Source of the DNA: an uncultured Bacteroidales bacterium
GTDB lineage: Bacteria; Bacteroidota; Bacteroidia; Bacteroidales; WCHB1-69
Reading direction: 5' to 3'
NCBI GenBank assembly: GCA_905233585.1
Contig: CAJOFD010000005.1
Location: 89,381-153,380 of the forward strand
Length of the DNA: 64,000 nucleotides
Below the pieces are notes generated by a model. That model was not told where the DNA came from. It saw only the letters and a list, made by a program, of their open reading frames with translations, and did no database searches. This document shows positions 28,136 through 38,619 of the stretch, in pieces (position 1 is the stretch's first letter; every line of letters begins with the position of its first letter). Position numbers and translations under genes: made by a program.

Positions 28136-30607
28136 TTAATCTTCTACATATATTCGTTTTACCCTTTGGGAAATACCAGTGAGCAATTCGTAGGTAATCA
28201 AACCCGTTGCTTGTGCCAAATTTTCCAAAGGCAACTCTTTTCCGAAAACAATCACCATATCCCCTTCTTGAGTTGGCACATCAGTAACATCAACCATACA
28301 CATATCCATACAAATATTGCCGACAATAGGCACTAACTTTCCATTGATAAGCACTCGAGCATGTCCATTGCCTGCACTTCTGGGCAAACCATCGGCATAG
28401 CCAATGGGAATAGTGGCGATGACACTATCCCTATCGGCTTTGAAACGTCTGTTATAACCGACAGTTTCGCCTGCTTTGATAGATTTTACTTGAGAAACAA
28501 TGGTTTTTAAAGTAGCCACATTTGATATTTTGTTTTTATCAACAAAAGGATTGATGCCATACAAACCAATACCCATTCTCACCATATCAAAATGATATTG
28601 AGGGAAACGGCACAAACCTGCAGTGTTGGCAATATGTTTCAATGGACGATATCCCAAGGCTTCGGTCATTTGTTGATGGACTTTGCTCAACAATTCCACT
28701 TGATGGGTGCTGAAGTCATCTTCTGTTGGGTCATCGGCCGCCACAAAATGAGAGAATACACTTTCCACAACAATCTGCTTGTTTGCTTTCAATATGCCAA
28801 TCAAAGCGGGTATTTCTTCTGGCAAAAATCCCAATCGATGCATACCCGTATCTATTTTGATATGGACACGAATAATATTAGTATGTTCTTTTATGCCGTC
28901 TAAAAACAATTGGAGAATACTGAAACTATATATTTCTGGTTGCAGGTTATATTTGATAATCGTATCCACGCTTCGTTGTTCAGGATTCATCACCATAATC
29001 GGCAATTGTATATTTTGGTTACGCAACGAAATACCCTCATCAGCGTATGCTACAGTTAAATAATTAACCCCATGATATTGCAAGGCATTGGCAACATCTA
29101 CCCCACCCGTTCCATATGAAAAAGCCTTTACCATCGCCATCACCTTTGTTTCTTTGTGCAACAAAGAACGATAATAATTCATATTGGCAATCATATTTTT
29201 TAAATTAACTTCCAAAATGGTTTCGTGGGTCTTTTCCTCCAAATAATTGGCGATACGTTCAAAGCAAAAATCTCTTGCCCCTTTTATCAACACCACTTCA
29301 TGGTTCAATGTTTTTACATTAAATTTCGCCAAGAACTCATCTGTGTTCCTGAAAAATTCCTTTTCTGTGTCAAACATACCTTGCTGCCTGTTGATAGCCT
29401 CTCCTATACCAATAATTCTATCTACTTTTTTCTTTCTCAATAGATCGGCAATGTCAGCATACAAATCTTTTTCTGCCTGTCTGCTTTGCAGAATATCGGA
29501 AATAATTACCGTTTTTTTTGCATACTGCTTTTGGTTGTCCATCAAATCAATGGCTATTTGCAATGAATTGATATCTGAATTGTAAGTATCATTAATAATC
29601 AAACAATTATTAATGCCGTGTTTTATTTCCAAACGCATAGAGACAGGTATCAGTTTGGAAATTCTTTGATTTATCACATCATTTTTGTAGCCCAACAACA
29701 ACATGGTTAGCCAACAATGAATGGCATTTTCTATCGCTGCCGCATCAGTAAAAGGAATGGATATATGTATTTTATTCCCTTTGTACAAGGCCGACATCCT
29801 TGTTTCTTTCGCTTGAACATTGATGTCAGAAATAAACAAATCCACATTTGTTTTCTTCCTACTCCATGACAACAAACGCACACTTGTTGTCCATTGCGTA
29901 TTTTTCAACACATTGTCAATTGCATCATGGTCCGCACAATATATCAAAGTTCCAACTGCAGTAAATAATTGCAACTTCTCATTTATCTTTTGAGTCATAT
30001 TGTCAAAGGCTCCATCATGTGCCGTACCGATATTTGTGAATATGCCTATTGTCGGTTGTATAATTTTTTGCAAAGCCATCATTTCATTTGGCTGCGATAT
30101 TCCTGCTTCAAAAATACCCAATTGGTCTCCCTCTTTAAGTGTCCATACAGACAACGGCACTCCTATTTGGGAATTGAAACTATTTGGACTATATGCAATA
30201 GTATAATCTTCGCACAACAATTGGCACAACCATTCTTTTACGGCTGTTTTGCCATTGCTGCCCGTTATGCCTATAATTGGAATTGAAAATTGTTGTCTGT
30301 GATAGGTAGCCAATTGTTGCATTGCCAACAAGGTATTATCAACAATAATAAAATTGGATTGGGAATAATTCAAAATCTGACTTTCAAATTCTTTTTGAAC
30401 AACAAAATTATTCACTCCTTTTGCCAATGCTTCAGCAATATACTTGTGCCCATTATTTTTTGAAGTAACCAATGCAAAAAACAAGGGATTGTTTTTTCCC
30501 TGCAAATTACGGCTATCGTACACCAAATCACCAATTGTGATTGTTGTGTCTGTATTGGCAATTAGTTTTCCGTGGATAATTTCAGCAATAAGAGAAATGG
30601 AATACAT
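28136..30607 (-). CDS. murF-alr: Bifunctional MurF ligase / alanine racemase
   Basis: The 823-residue fusion joins two cell-wall enzymes, an arrangement seen across Bacteroidetes. Residues 1-445 are MurF, which adds D-Ala-D-Ala to the UDP-MurNAc-tripeptide (P-loop GITGSNGKTAVKEWL near 110, NDTYNSDINSLQIAIDLM near 340). Residues from about 458 are the PLP alanine racemase: cofactor Lys in VMAMVKAFSYGTGG, HIKIDTGMHRLGF, and C-terminal GNICMDMCMVDVTD. The racemase makes the D-alanine that Ddl (54853-55830) and then MurF use. It lies 21 bases from pdxA; PdxA makes the PLP the racemase needs, so the pairing may be functional. Confidence 0.95.
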   Translation of the reverse strand: MYSISLIAEIIHGKLIANTDTTITIGDLVYDSRNLQGKNNPLFFALVTSKNNGHKYIAEALAKGVNNFVVQKEFESQILNYSQSNFIIVDNTLLAMQQLATYHRQQFSIPIIGITGSNGKTAVKEWLCQLLCEDYTIAYSPNSFNSQIGVPLSVWTLKEGDQLGIFEAGISQPNEMMALQKIIQPTIGIFTNIGTAHDGAFDNMTQKINEKLQLFTAVGTLIYCADHDAIDNVLKNTQWTTSVRLLSWSRKKTNVDLFISDINVQAKETRMSALYKGNKIHISIPFTDAAAIENAIHCWLTMLLLGYKNDVINQRISKLIPVSMRLEIKHGINNCLIINDTYNSDINSLQIAIDLMDNQKQYAKKTVIISDILQSRQAEKDLYADIADLLRKKKVDRIIGIGEAINRQQGMFDTEKEFFRNTDEFLAKFNVKTLNHEVVLIKGARDFCFERIANYLEEKTHETILEVNLKNMIANMNYYRSLLHKETKVMAMVKAFSYGTGGVDVANALQYHGVNYLTVAYADEGISLRNQNIQLPIMVMNPEQRSVDTIIKYNLQPEIYSFSILQLFLDGIKEHTNIIRVHIKIDTGMHRLGFLPEEIPALIGILKANKQIVVESVFSHFVAADDPTEDDFSTHQVELLSKVHQQMTEALGYRPLKHIANTAGLCRFPQYHFDMVRMGIGLYGINPFVDKNKISNVATLKTIVSQVKSIKAGETVGYNRRFKADRDSVIATIPIGYADGLPRSAGNGHARVLINGKLVPIVGNICMDMCMVDVTDVPTQEGDMVIVFGKELPLENLAQATGLITYELLTGISQRVKRIYVED

Positions 30608-30628
30608 TATTATTAATATAATATAATC

Positions 30629-31642
30629 TTAGTCAATATGCCTGCTTCTGTTTCGGCAAATATCGCAAGCCAAATAAATGGCTTGTCTTAACGATTCTTC
30701 AGAAGCACAATCTTTTCCCACTATATCGTATGCCGTTCCGTGTGCCGGTGATGTTCTGACAATAGGCAACCCTGCTGTAAAATTCACCCCTTCACCATAA
30801 GACAGCAATTTAAAGGGTATCATGGCTTGATCGTGATACATCGCCAATATTGCATCGTATTTTCTATACTCATTGTTTGCAAAAAAACCATCGGCAGCAT
30901 AAGGACCAAATGCATATATCCCCTCATTAAAACATTCTTCAATAGCAGGGGCTATTATTTGCTTTTCTTCTTGACCAAAGGCTCCATTTTCCCCTGCATG
31001 AGGATTCAATGACAAAACGGCAATACGCGGATTGGTAACCACAAAATCTTGACGCAAACTTTTATTCAAAACATTCAGTTTGCGTTTGATTAAATCTTTA
31101 TTCAACACTTTCGGAACATCTGACAATGCACAATGTGTAGTAACAGTACCTATACGCAAACTATCATGAATCATCAACATCAAAACGTCTTTGGTATTGC
31201 ATATCTTAGAGAAAAATTCTGTATGACCGACAAAATCTGCATTGTACATGCGCACGCTGTTTTTGTTAATAGGCGCAGTTACTATAGCATCGATATTCCC
31301 TTTCAAAATATCATCTTTAGCCAAATTCAATGCATCTAATGACACCTTGCCTGCAATGGCTGTACTTTGTCCCAAATCTACTTTTATATCATCGGAAGTG
31401 ATATTTATCATATTCACTTTTTGTTGTACTGTATTAACGGCTTGTTTTACCATATTGAATTTAAAATCAGCACAACCTTTCATCAACTTACGGTGATACG
31501 ATGCCACTTTGGAAGAACCATATACCAAAATTGTACACAATTCTAATAATCTTGCATCTAACAATGCTTTTGTAATAATCTCATATCCAATACCATTTGT
31601 ATCACCATGAGTAATACCTATTTTTAACATTTTATCTGCCAT
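30629..31642 (-). CDS. pdxA: 4-hydroxythreonine-4-phosphate dehydrogenase
   Basis: The 337-residue metal- and NAD-dependent dehydrogenase acts in the DXP-dependent route to pyridoxal phosphate. Conserved segments are GITHGDTNGIGYEI at the N-terminus, DAIVTAPINKNSV, DFVGHTEFF, LSLNPHAGENGAFG and MYHDQAMIPFKLL (metal His), and 'PIVRTSPAHGTAYDI'. Length is usual. A TATCTTTG box lies 36 bases upstream. It heads a probable operon pdxA, murF-alr, cstA, DPP-IV. Confidence 0.95.
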   Translation of the reverse strand: MADKMLKIGITHGDTNGIGYEIITKALLDARLLELCTILVYGSSKVASYHRKLMKGCADFKFNMVKQAVNTVQQKVNMINITSDDIKVDLGQSTAIAGKVSLDALNLAKDDILKGNIDAIVTAPINKNSVRMYNADFVGHTEFFSKICNTKDVLMLMIHDSLRIGTVTTHCALSDVPKVLNKDLIKRKLNVLNKSLRQDFVVTNPRIAVLSLNPHAGENGAFGQEEKQIIAPAIEECFNEGIYAFGPYAADGFFANNEYRKYDAILAMYHDQAMIPFKLLSYGEGVNFTAGLPIVRTSPAHGTAYDIVGKDCASEESLRQAIYLACDICRNRSRHID

Positions 31643-31677
31643 ATTATATTTCTTTCTTTTTATAATTGCAATGAGTG

Positions 31678-31685
31678 CAAAGATA
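31678..31685 (-). promoter_or_regulatory. -7 box for pdxA
   Basis: TATCTTTGC on the minus strand, 36 bases upstream of pdxA. Confidence 0.6.
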
Positions 31686-31707
31686 ACATTTTTTAGTATA
31701 TACCTAT

Positions 31708-32139
31708 TTAACTTCGTCTTAACTTATGCCAATCGGAGGCATCCCATGATTGAAATTTAAGAATATCTTGTATGGTAGTAATAATCATCAAAAAAATTTT
31801 CAAATCATTATCTGCAAACCATTTCAAGGCATCTACATCTTGCCGACAAGCAGCAGCAAATTTACTTAAAAAATCCCAATGATAACGTTCCAACCATGCT
31901 ATTGCATTATCCTCTCCGTCAATGGCATTGCTCAAAATGCCAAATTCAGGGAAACCATTGTTCAGCAACCAATACAAAGCATCTGTATCGGAATGTATTG
32001 CCGCCGACAAGGCCGCCAATTCAGGAAAACCGCTATCAATAAAAATTTTATCAAACTGTCGGTTTCCCTTCAAACTTTCGTTGAAACCCAACAATAACTT
32101 TATATCATAATCGGTTAAGCAATGCCTTGTGTTCTTCAT
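31708..32139 (-). CDS. Unknown protein with 25-residue tandem repeats
   Basis: I do not recognise the family of this 143-residue protein. It is made of about five consecutive 25-residue units that keep register exactly. The clearest begin FPELAALSAAIHSDTDALYW, FPEFGILSNAIDGEDNAIAW and WDFLSKFAAACRQDVDALKW; a weaker unit precedes and one follows. The consensus is roughly F-x-x-L-x-x-L-x-x-A-I-x-x-D-x-D-A-x-x-W-L-x-x-x-G, which predicts two short helices per unit, as in ankyrin-like or other alpha-solenoid repeats. There is no signal peptide or membrane segment. A protein-binding role is only inference. Confidence 0.65.
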   Translation of the reverse strand: MKNTRHCLTDYDIKLLLGFNESLKGNRQFDKIFIDSGFPELAALSAAIHSDTDALYWLLNNGFPEFGILSNAIDGEDNAIAWLERYHWDFLSKFAAACRQDVDALKWFADNDLKIFLMIITTIQDILKFQSWDASDWHKLRRS

Positions 32140-32182
32140 TTTTTTAACTTATTTTTATTCATACAATCTCGACTATTCCCAC

Positions 32183-32479
32183 CTATTCACGTCTTTTTGA
32201 ATAACAAATGGCATTACCGATTTTACCAGACAAATCTTTGAACAACTCATCTATTTCTTTCTGGTCGCGAATCCAATCTGAATATGGAATAAGACCGAAG
32301 TCTGGAAGGGCTTTTATTTCTATCAAACTAAGTTTTGCAAATATTGCTACCCGTATATTTTCTATCTCTTGTTTAAGAGTTTGTGATGTCGCAAGTGGAA
32401 TTTTTGCACAAAGATTCTCCACTTTACTTCTTATATCTTTGGTATAATTCAAATATATCGTTTCATCTTTTATTATCAT
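32183..32479 (-). CDS. Unknown small protein
   Basis: The family of this 98-residue, probably cytosolic, helical protein is not recognised. It has a basic C-terminus (SKRRE) and a central LPDFGLIPYSDWIRDQKEIDE segment. A TATTTTTG box 38 bases upstream and a normal ATG support it as real. The repeat-protein gene follows 43 bases downstream on the same strand, so the two may be cotranscribed. Confidence 0.5.
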   Translation of the reverse strand: MIIKDETIYLNYTKDIRSKVENLCAKIPLATSQTLKQEIENIRVAIFAKLSLIEIKALPDFGLIPYSDWIRDQKEIDELFKDLSGKIGNAICYSKRRE

Positions 32480-32516
32480 TTTACTCCTTTACTCTATTAT
32501 TTTTTGCAAAAATAAA

Positions 32517-32524
32517 CAAAAAAT
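32517..32524 (-). promoter_or_regulatory. -7 box for the unknown gene at 32183-32479
   Basis: TATTTTTGC on the minus strand, 38 bases upstream of the start. Confidence 0.45.
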
Positions 32525-32688
32525 GCTGACATATTTCAATTAACCCGATATTTTTCTTTTTGTAAAATTATTCAATTCTATTTCAATAAATTATATTTTT
32601 CTCATTTATTTTTTTTATAAAAATAATTTGTTTGAAAAAAAAATGCTATCTTGCTTTTGTGAAATTTTTAACAAATGTCAAAAAAAAT

Positions 32689-34091
<1,403 letters not shown>

Positions 34092-34104
34092 TACATTTGA
34101 AATC

Positions 34105-34140
34105 AAACCGTCAAATAGCCATTTGACTGTTTGACGGTTT
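34105..34140 (+). promoter_or_regulatory. Hairpin between atpE and atpF
   Basis: An 11-bp perfect stem (34105-34115 with 34130-34140) followed by TTTT. In the middle of an operon this suggests partial termination or mRNA protection after atpE, which would raise the output of subunit c above the downstream subunits. Confidence 0.6.
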
Positions 34141-34188
34141 TAAACATTTTTGAATAATAAAAACAAATCTAATTTAATTTAGAAATAT

Positions 34189-34683
34189 ATGGAATTAGTT
34201 AGTCCAGGAATAGGTTTGACTTTTTGGATGCTGGTATCTTTTTTGATATTGGTACTCATCTTGAAAAAAGTTGCTTGGAAACCTATCTTAAATATGTTGT
34301 CTAAACGGGAAGAAGAAATTACAACTGCTCTTAATGAGGCTAATTTGGCACGTGAACAAATGAGACAACTCAATGCCGACAACGAACGTTTGTTGACAGA
34401 AGCTAAAGATGAACGTGATGCTATCTTGAATGAAGCAAGAAAAGTGAGTCAAAAAATGTATGACGATGCCAAACAAAAAGCACAAGAAGAAGGGCAACGT
34501 ATTCTTGCTGACGCAAAAGAAAACATTGAAATTGAAAAACAAAAAGCAATTACAGATATTAAAAACTTAATTGCAGAAATGTCTATTGACATTGCAGAAA
34601 ATGTTCTTAAATCAGAATTGACAGACAAAGACAAACAATATCAATACATTAATTCCCGTATTGATGAGTTAAAATTAAATTAA
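34189..34683 (+). CDS. atpF: F-type ATP synthase subunit b
   Basis: The 164-residue stator subunit has one N-terminal membrane helix (about 5-26, GIGLTFWMLVSFLILVLIL) and a long charged amphipathic helix with Ala/Glu/Lys heptads that dimerises and reaches up to F1. The KKVAWKPILNMLSKREEEI segment is typical. It follows atpE after the hairpin and precedes atpH by 10 bases. Confidence 0.94.
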   Translation: MELVSPGIGLTFWMLVSFLILVLILKKVAWKPILNMLSKREEEITTALNEANLAREQMRQLNADNERLLTEAKDERDAILNEARKVSQKMYDDAKQKAQEEGQRILADAKENIEIEKQKAITDIKNLIAEMSIDIAENVLKSELTDKDKQYQYINSRIDELKLN

Positions 34684-34693
34684 CAACTAATAA

Positions 34694-35251
34694 ATGAGAG
34701 GTACCAAATTAGCGGCCAGATACGCAAAGGCTCTCTTCGACTTTGCTTTGGAATTGAACAAGGTGGACGAAATTTTTCAAGATGTTAATCTTATTGATAA
34801 AACATTCAAAGAAAATAGCGAATTGTGCCACATTATCAATATGCCTATCGTTAAAACAGATAAGAAAATTGCCATTATTGATCAAATATTTCAATCGCAA
34901 ATATCTGAGATTACAAGCAATTATTTGAAACTGATATTAAAGAAAGGAAGAGAAACACAAATTGATGTTATTTGCAGTGAATTTGTCAAATTGTATAAAA
35001 AGAATAAAAATATCATAACTCTTAAAATTACAAGTGCGGACACTTTACCTCAAACAACTATTAATATATTAGTGGAAAAAGTAAAAGAATTTACCCAAGC
35101 CAACATTCAAGTGGAATTAGTAATCAATCCATCCATTATAGGTGGTTACAAGTTACATTTTAATGATTATTTTATTGATTCTTCCATCAAAGGCAGTTTG
35201 GATAAATTACGCAAAGATTTGATTGACAAGAGTTATCAAGTTAATTTTTAA
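34694..35251 (+). CDS. atpH: F-type ATP synthase subunit delta
   Basis: The 185-residue subunit joins the stator to the top of F1. The N-terminal AARYAKALFDFALE and C-terminal INPSIIGGYKLHFNDYFIDSSIKGSL motifs are diagnostic. In the usual order atpA should follow directly, but here about 590 bases intervene, holding the remnant of a cellulase gene. Confidence 0.93.
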   Translation: MRGTKLAARYAKALFDFALELNKVDEIFQDVNLIDKTFKENSELCHIINMPIVKTDKKIAIIDQIFQSQISEITSNYLKLILKKGRETQIDVICSEFVKLYKKNKNIITLKITSADTLPQTTINILVEKVKEFTQANIQVELVINPSIIGGYKLHFNDYFIDSSIKGSLDKLRKDLIDKSYQVNF

Positions 35252-35256
35252 ATATT

Positions 35257-35774
35257 ATGAATCGGAAAATCTTTATTCTTTTATTTTTTGTTTCCATTTT
35301 TCAGTTTGGATATACTCAAAATGCAGATTATAAAAATAGGAACTACATTAATGAGTATGGCCGATTGCGGTTAGATGGAACTCGCCTAGTTGACAAGAAT
35401 GGTAATCCTGTGCAACTGAAAGGATGGTCATCTCATGGCTGGCAGACAAACTGGGGCGACTGCCATGGTGAAACAGCCGTTCGTAAGATGAAAGAATTAG
35501 GTGCAAATGTTTATCGCGGTTTAATGTATGTAGAAGAAAGTGGTTATAACTCAAACAAATTAGAATTTACGCAAACAACAAAAGACCTTATTGACCTGAC
35601 AGCCATGCGACAGGAGAAGTTAAAAAAATGACTGTACGTAATATTTTAGGAGCTTCGATACTTACTTCGCTATCCAACACTATAAATATTTCGGCCTTAT
35701 CTTCGGGTATATATATTGTAGAAGTGGAATTATCGGATAACAGCGTGGTAAGAAAAACTTTTATAAAGGAATAG
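35257..35774 (+). pseudogene. Internally deleted GH5 cellulase with T9SS tail
   Basis: Two overlapping short frames appear to be the two ends of one secreted glycosidase. The first (35257-35631, 124 codons) has a signal peptide (MNRKIFILLFFVSIFQFGYT) and a segment matching the first strands of GH5 endoglucanases: RLVDKNGNPVQLKGWSSHGW, then LGANVYRGLMYVEESGY. It then loses similarity and stops. The second (35628-35774, 48 codons, other frame) reads as the end of a T9SS sorting domain: INISALSSGIYIVEVELSDN and VVRKTFIKE. The catalytic glutamates and most of the barrel are missing, so the product cannot be an active cellulase. It begins 5 bases after atpH and ends 69 bases before atpA. Confidence 0.72.
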
Positions 35775-35843
35775 TAAATAAGTAGTATATTGAAAATAAA
35801 ACATTTATAATTAAATAGAAATATAATAAAAATAATACATAAT

Positions 35844-37427
35844 ATGGGAGGAATAAAACCATCAGAAGTATCTGCCATATTAAGGCAACAAATATCAGGT
35901 TTTTCCAATGCAAGTGATTTGGAAGAAACTGGGATAATATTAGAAGTTGGTGATGGCATTGCCCGTGTTTATGGGCTGACCAATGCTCAAGCGGGTGAAC
36001 TCATTCGTTTTGACAAAGCCGATATTCAAGGTATAGTTCTTAACCTTGAAGACGATAATGTCGGAATTGTATTACTCGGAGATGCCAAAGAATTGAACGA
36101 AGGAGATATGTGTCGCCGTACACGTAGAATTGCTTCAATCAAAGTAAATGAAAACATGTTGGGACGTGTTATCAATACTTTGGGTGAACCTATTGATGGC
36201 AAAGGGGCTATCACAGGCGAAACATACGAATTGCCTTTGGAACGTAAGGCTCCGGGCGTTATTTTCCGCCAACCGGTAAAAGAACCTCTTCAAACAGGTA
36301 TCAAAGCCATTGATGCTATGATTCCCATCGGAAGAGGACAACGTGAGTTGATTATTGGCGACCGTCAAATTGGTAAAACAGCCATTGCTATTGATACAAT
36401 TATCAATCAAAAAGAATTTTATGACAAGGGCGAACCAGTATATTGTATCTATGTGGCCATAGGGCAAAAAGGTTCTACAATTGCCAATATAGTAAAAACA
36501 TTAACCGACTATGGTGCAATGGATTATACTATTATCGTTGCAGCAACAGCCTCTGACCCTGCTGCTATGCAATTTTATGCTCCATACGCGGGTGCTGCCA
36601 TTGGTGAATTTTTCAGAGATACTGGTCGTGCCGCTTTAATTATTTACGATGACTTGTCCAAACAAGCCGTAGCTTATCGTGAAGTGTCTTTATTGTTACG
36701 CCGACCACCCGGACGTGAAGCGTATCCTGGCGATGTGTTCTATTTGCACTCGAGATTATTGGAAAGAGCTGCAAAAATCATTGAATCTGATGAGATCGCC
36801 CAACAAATGAACGATGTACCTGAATGCTTAAAACCAATTATCAAAGGAGGTGGTTCTTTAACAGCATTACCTATCATTGAAACTCAAGCAGGAGATGTGT
36901 CTGCTTATATTCCTACAAATGTAATTTCTATTACAGACGGACAGATTTTCTTGGAAACCAACTTGTTCAACGCTGGTATACGTCCTGCTATCAATGTGGG
37001 TATTTCAGTATCACGTGTGGGAGGAAATGCACAAATCAAATCCATGAAAAAAGTATCTGGTACATTGAAATTAGACCAAGCACAATTTACAGAATTGCAA
37101 GCATTTGCTAAATTCGGTTCAGATATTGATGCGGCAACACAAGCCGTTTTAGACAAAGGTATCAGAAACGTTGAATTGTTGAAACAACCTCAATATACAC
37201 CATTTAAGGTGGAAGAACAAATTGCTGTTATTTATTGCGGAACAAAAGGTTTGTTACAAAAAGTACCTGTAAGAAGTATCCGTGATTTTGAAACAGAATA
37301 TCTCCATACACTTACAGAATATCATGCAGAAACACTCCAAACATTAAAATCCGGAGTTATTAACGATGAATGTATTGCTGTTTTGGAAAAAGTTTGTCGG
37401 GATGTTGCTCATAAATACGAAAAATAA
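35844..37427 (+). CDS. atpA: F-type ATP synthase subunit alpha
   Basis: The 527-residue non-catalytic F1 subunit has the N-terminal beta-barrel ([19 protein letters not shown]), Walker [14 protein letters not shown] near 170, and the signature [17 protein letters not shown] near 385, with the stator-binding N-terminus [14 protein letters not shown]. Length is normal. It follows the cellulase relic and is 12 bases before atpG. The 69 bases upstream are very AT-rich with no clear TAnnTTTG box, so it probably depends on readthrough from atpB-H. Confidence 0.97.
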   Translation: MGGIKPSEVSAILRQQISGFSNASDLEETGIILEVGDGIARVYGLTNAQAGELIRFDKADIQGIVLNLEDDNVGIVLLGDAKELNEGDMCRRTRRIASIKVNENMLGRVINTLGEPIDGKGAITGETYELPLERKAPGVIFRQPVKEPLQTGIKAIDAMIPIGRGQRELIIGDRQIGKTAIAIDTIINQKEFYDKGEPVYCIYVAIGQKGSTIANIVKTLTDYGAMDYTIIVAATASDPAAMQFYAPYAGAAIGEFFRDTGRAALIIYDDLSKQAVAYREVSLLLRRPPGREAYPGDVFYLHSRLLERAAKIIESDEIAQQMNDVPECLKPIIKGGGSLTALPIIETQAGDVSAYIPTNVISITDGQIFLETNLFNAGIRPAINVGISVSRVGGNAQIKSMKKVSGTLKLDQAQFTELQAFAKFGSDIDAATQAVLDKGIRNVELLKQPQYTPFKVEEQIAVIYCGTKGLLQKVPVRSIRDFETEYLHTLTEYHAETLQTLKSGVINDECIAVLEKVCRDVAHKYEK

Positions 37428-37439
37428 AAAATAGTAATA

Positions 37440-38312
37440 ATGGCTAATTTAAAAGAGATACGTATCCGTATTGCTTCTGTTCAATCAACGCAGAAAATTA
37501 CAAGTGCCATGAAAATGGTGTCTGCGGCCAAGTTGAGAAGGGCTCAAAATGCTATTTTAACATTACGCCCCTACTCTAACAAATTGACAGAAATATTAGG
37601 CAATATCGCATCTTCTGATACACAAGACAATCCTTTGGCTGAAGTGCGCCCTATCAACAATGTGCTTGTGGTGTTAATTGCCTCCAACAAAGGTTTGTGT
37701 GGTGGATTCAATAGTAATATTATCAAACATACAGAACATTTGTTGTCTCACGATTTGGCTCAACCACATAAAAACAATAATGTACAATTTCTTTGTATTG
37801 GCAAACGCGTGAGCGATTATGTGCGTAACAAACAATATCCATGTATTGGCTGTTATGACCATTTGTTAGACAATCCCTCTTTTGAGGATATTGCCAATAT
37901 TGCCGATGGATTCATGAATGATTATACAACAAAAAAATATGATAAAATAATCATTGTTTATAATGAATTTAAAAATGCGGCAACACAAGTTTTAACAGAT
38001 AGTCAATACTTGCCAATCCCAACCACAATGGGAAAAATACAAACATCTAAAGTGGATTATATTTTCGAACCGGATAAAGATACGCTATATCAATCGCTGA
38101 TTCCTAAAATAATGAAAGTGAGATTGTACAAATGTTTGTTGGATTCTATCGCTTCGGAACATGGTGCCAGAATGACGGCTATGCACAAAGCCACAGAAAA
38201 TGCCAACGAATTGATAAAGAGTTTGAATTTAACTTATAATAAATTGAGACAATCTTCCATTACCAACGAAATTATTGAAATTGTAAGTGGAGCAAATGCC
38301 TTAAATGCTTAG
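37440..38312 (+). CDS. atpG: F-type ATP synthase subunit gamma
   Basis: The 290-residue central rotor shaft starts with the long N-terminal helix (LKEIRIRIASVQSTQKITSA MK-type, followed by MVSAAKLRRAQ) and ends with the C-terminal helix ENANELIKSLNLTYNKLRQ and SITNEIIEIVSGA. Length is usual. It is the last gene of this operon; a weak terminator follows. Confidence 0.95.
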   Translation: MANLKEIRIRIASVQSTQKITSAMKMVSAAKLRRAQNAILTLRPYSNKLTEILGNIASSDTQDNPLAEVRPINNVLVVLIASNKGLCGGFNSNIIKHTEHLLSHDLAQPHKNNNVQFLCIGKRVSDYVRNKQYPCIGCYDHLLDNPSFEDIANIADGFMNDYTTKKYDKIIIVYNEFKNAATQVLTDSQYLPIPTTMGKIQTSKVDYIFEPDKDTLYQSLIPKIMKVRLYKCLLDSIASEHGARMTAMHKATENANELIKSLNLTYNKLRQSSITNEIIEIVSGANALNA

Positions 38313-38338
38313 TTCTATTCAAAAAAAATACCTATAAC

Positions 38339-38375
38339 AAATAGCTGTACTTATATTAGTATGGCTATTTTCTTT
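38339..38375 (+). terminator. Probable terminator of atpG
   Basis: A stem AAATAGC/GCTATTT (38339-38345 with 38364-38370), with an inner TACT/AGTA pair, followed by a T-rich stretch. Confidence 0.5.
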
Positions 38376-38436
38376 TAATTTTAAACAATATATGATTGAA
38401 TAATAATATTTTGAAAAAAAGTTAAAAAAAATGCAA

Positions 38437-38463
38437 TTGGTATTGTTTTTTTTTCTACTTTTG
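38437..38463 (+). promoter_or_regulatory. Promoter of tRNA-Leu(CAA)
   Basis: TACTTTTG at 38456-38463 with TTG at 38437-38439, spacer 16; 12 bases before the mature tRNA. Confidence 0.6.
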
Positions 38464-38475
38464 CAAAGTCGAAAG

Positions 38476-38559
38476 GCCCAGGTGGCGGAATTGGTAGACG
38501 CGATGGTCTCAAACACCATTGAGGTTACACTCATGCCGGTTCGATCCCGGCCCTGGGTA
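38476..38559 (+). tRNA. tRNA-Leu (anticodon CAA)
   Basis: 84 nt with a long variable arm (type II). Acceptor GCCCAGG/CCTGGGT, D arm GGCGGAATTGGTAGAC, anticodon arm ATGGT-CTCAAAC-ACCAT giving CAA, T loop TTCGATC. CCA is not directly encoded. Confidence 0.95.
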
Positions 38560-38562
38560 CCC

Positions 38563-38596
38563 AAAAAAGAGCAGATTGAATGTCTGCTCTTTTTTT
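38563..38596 (+). terminator. Terminator of tRNA-Leu(CAA)
   Basis: A 13-bp stem (AAAAAAGAGCAGA with its complement) with a 7-base loop and T tract, directly after the tRNA. It also lies at the 3' end of the convergent acyltransferase gene. Confidence 0.85.
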
Positions 38597-38619
38597 ATGT
38601 CCATTCGCCACAACTTACT

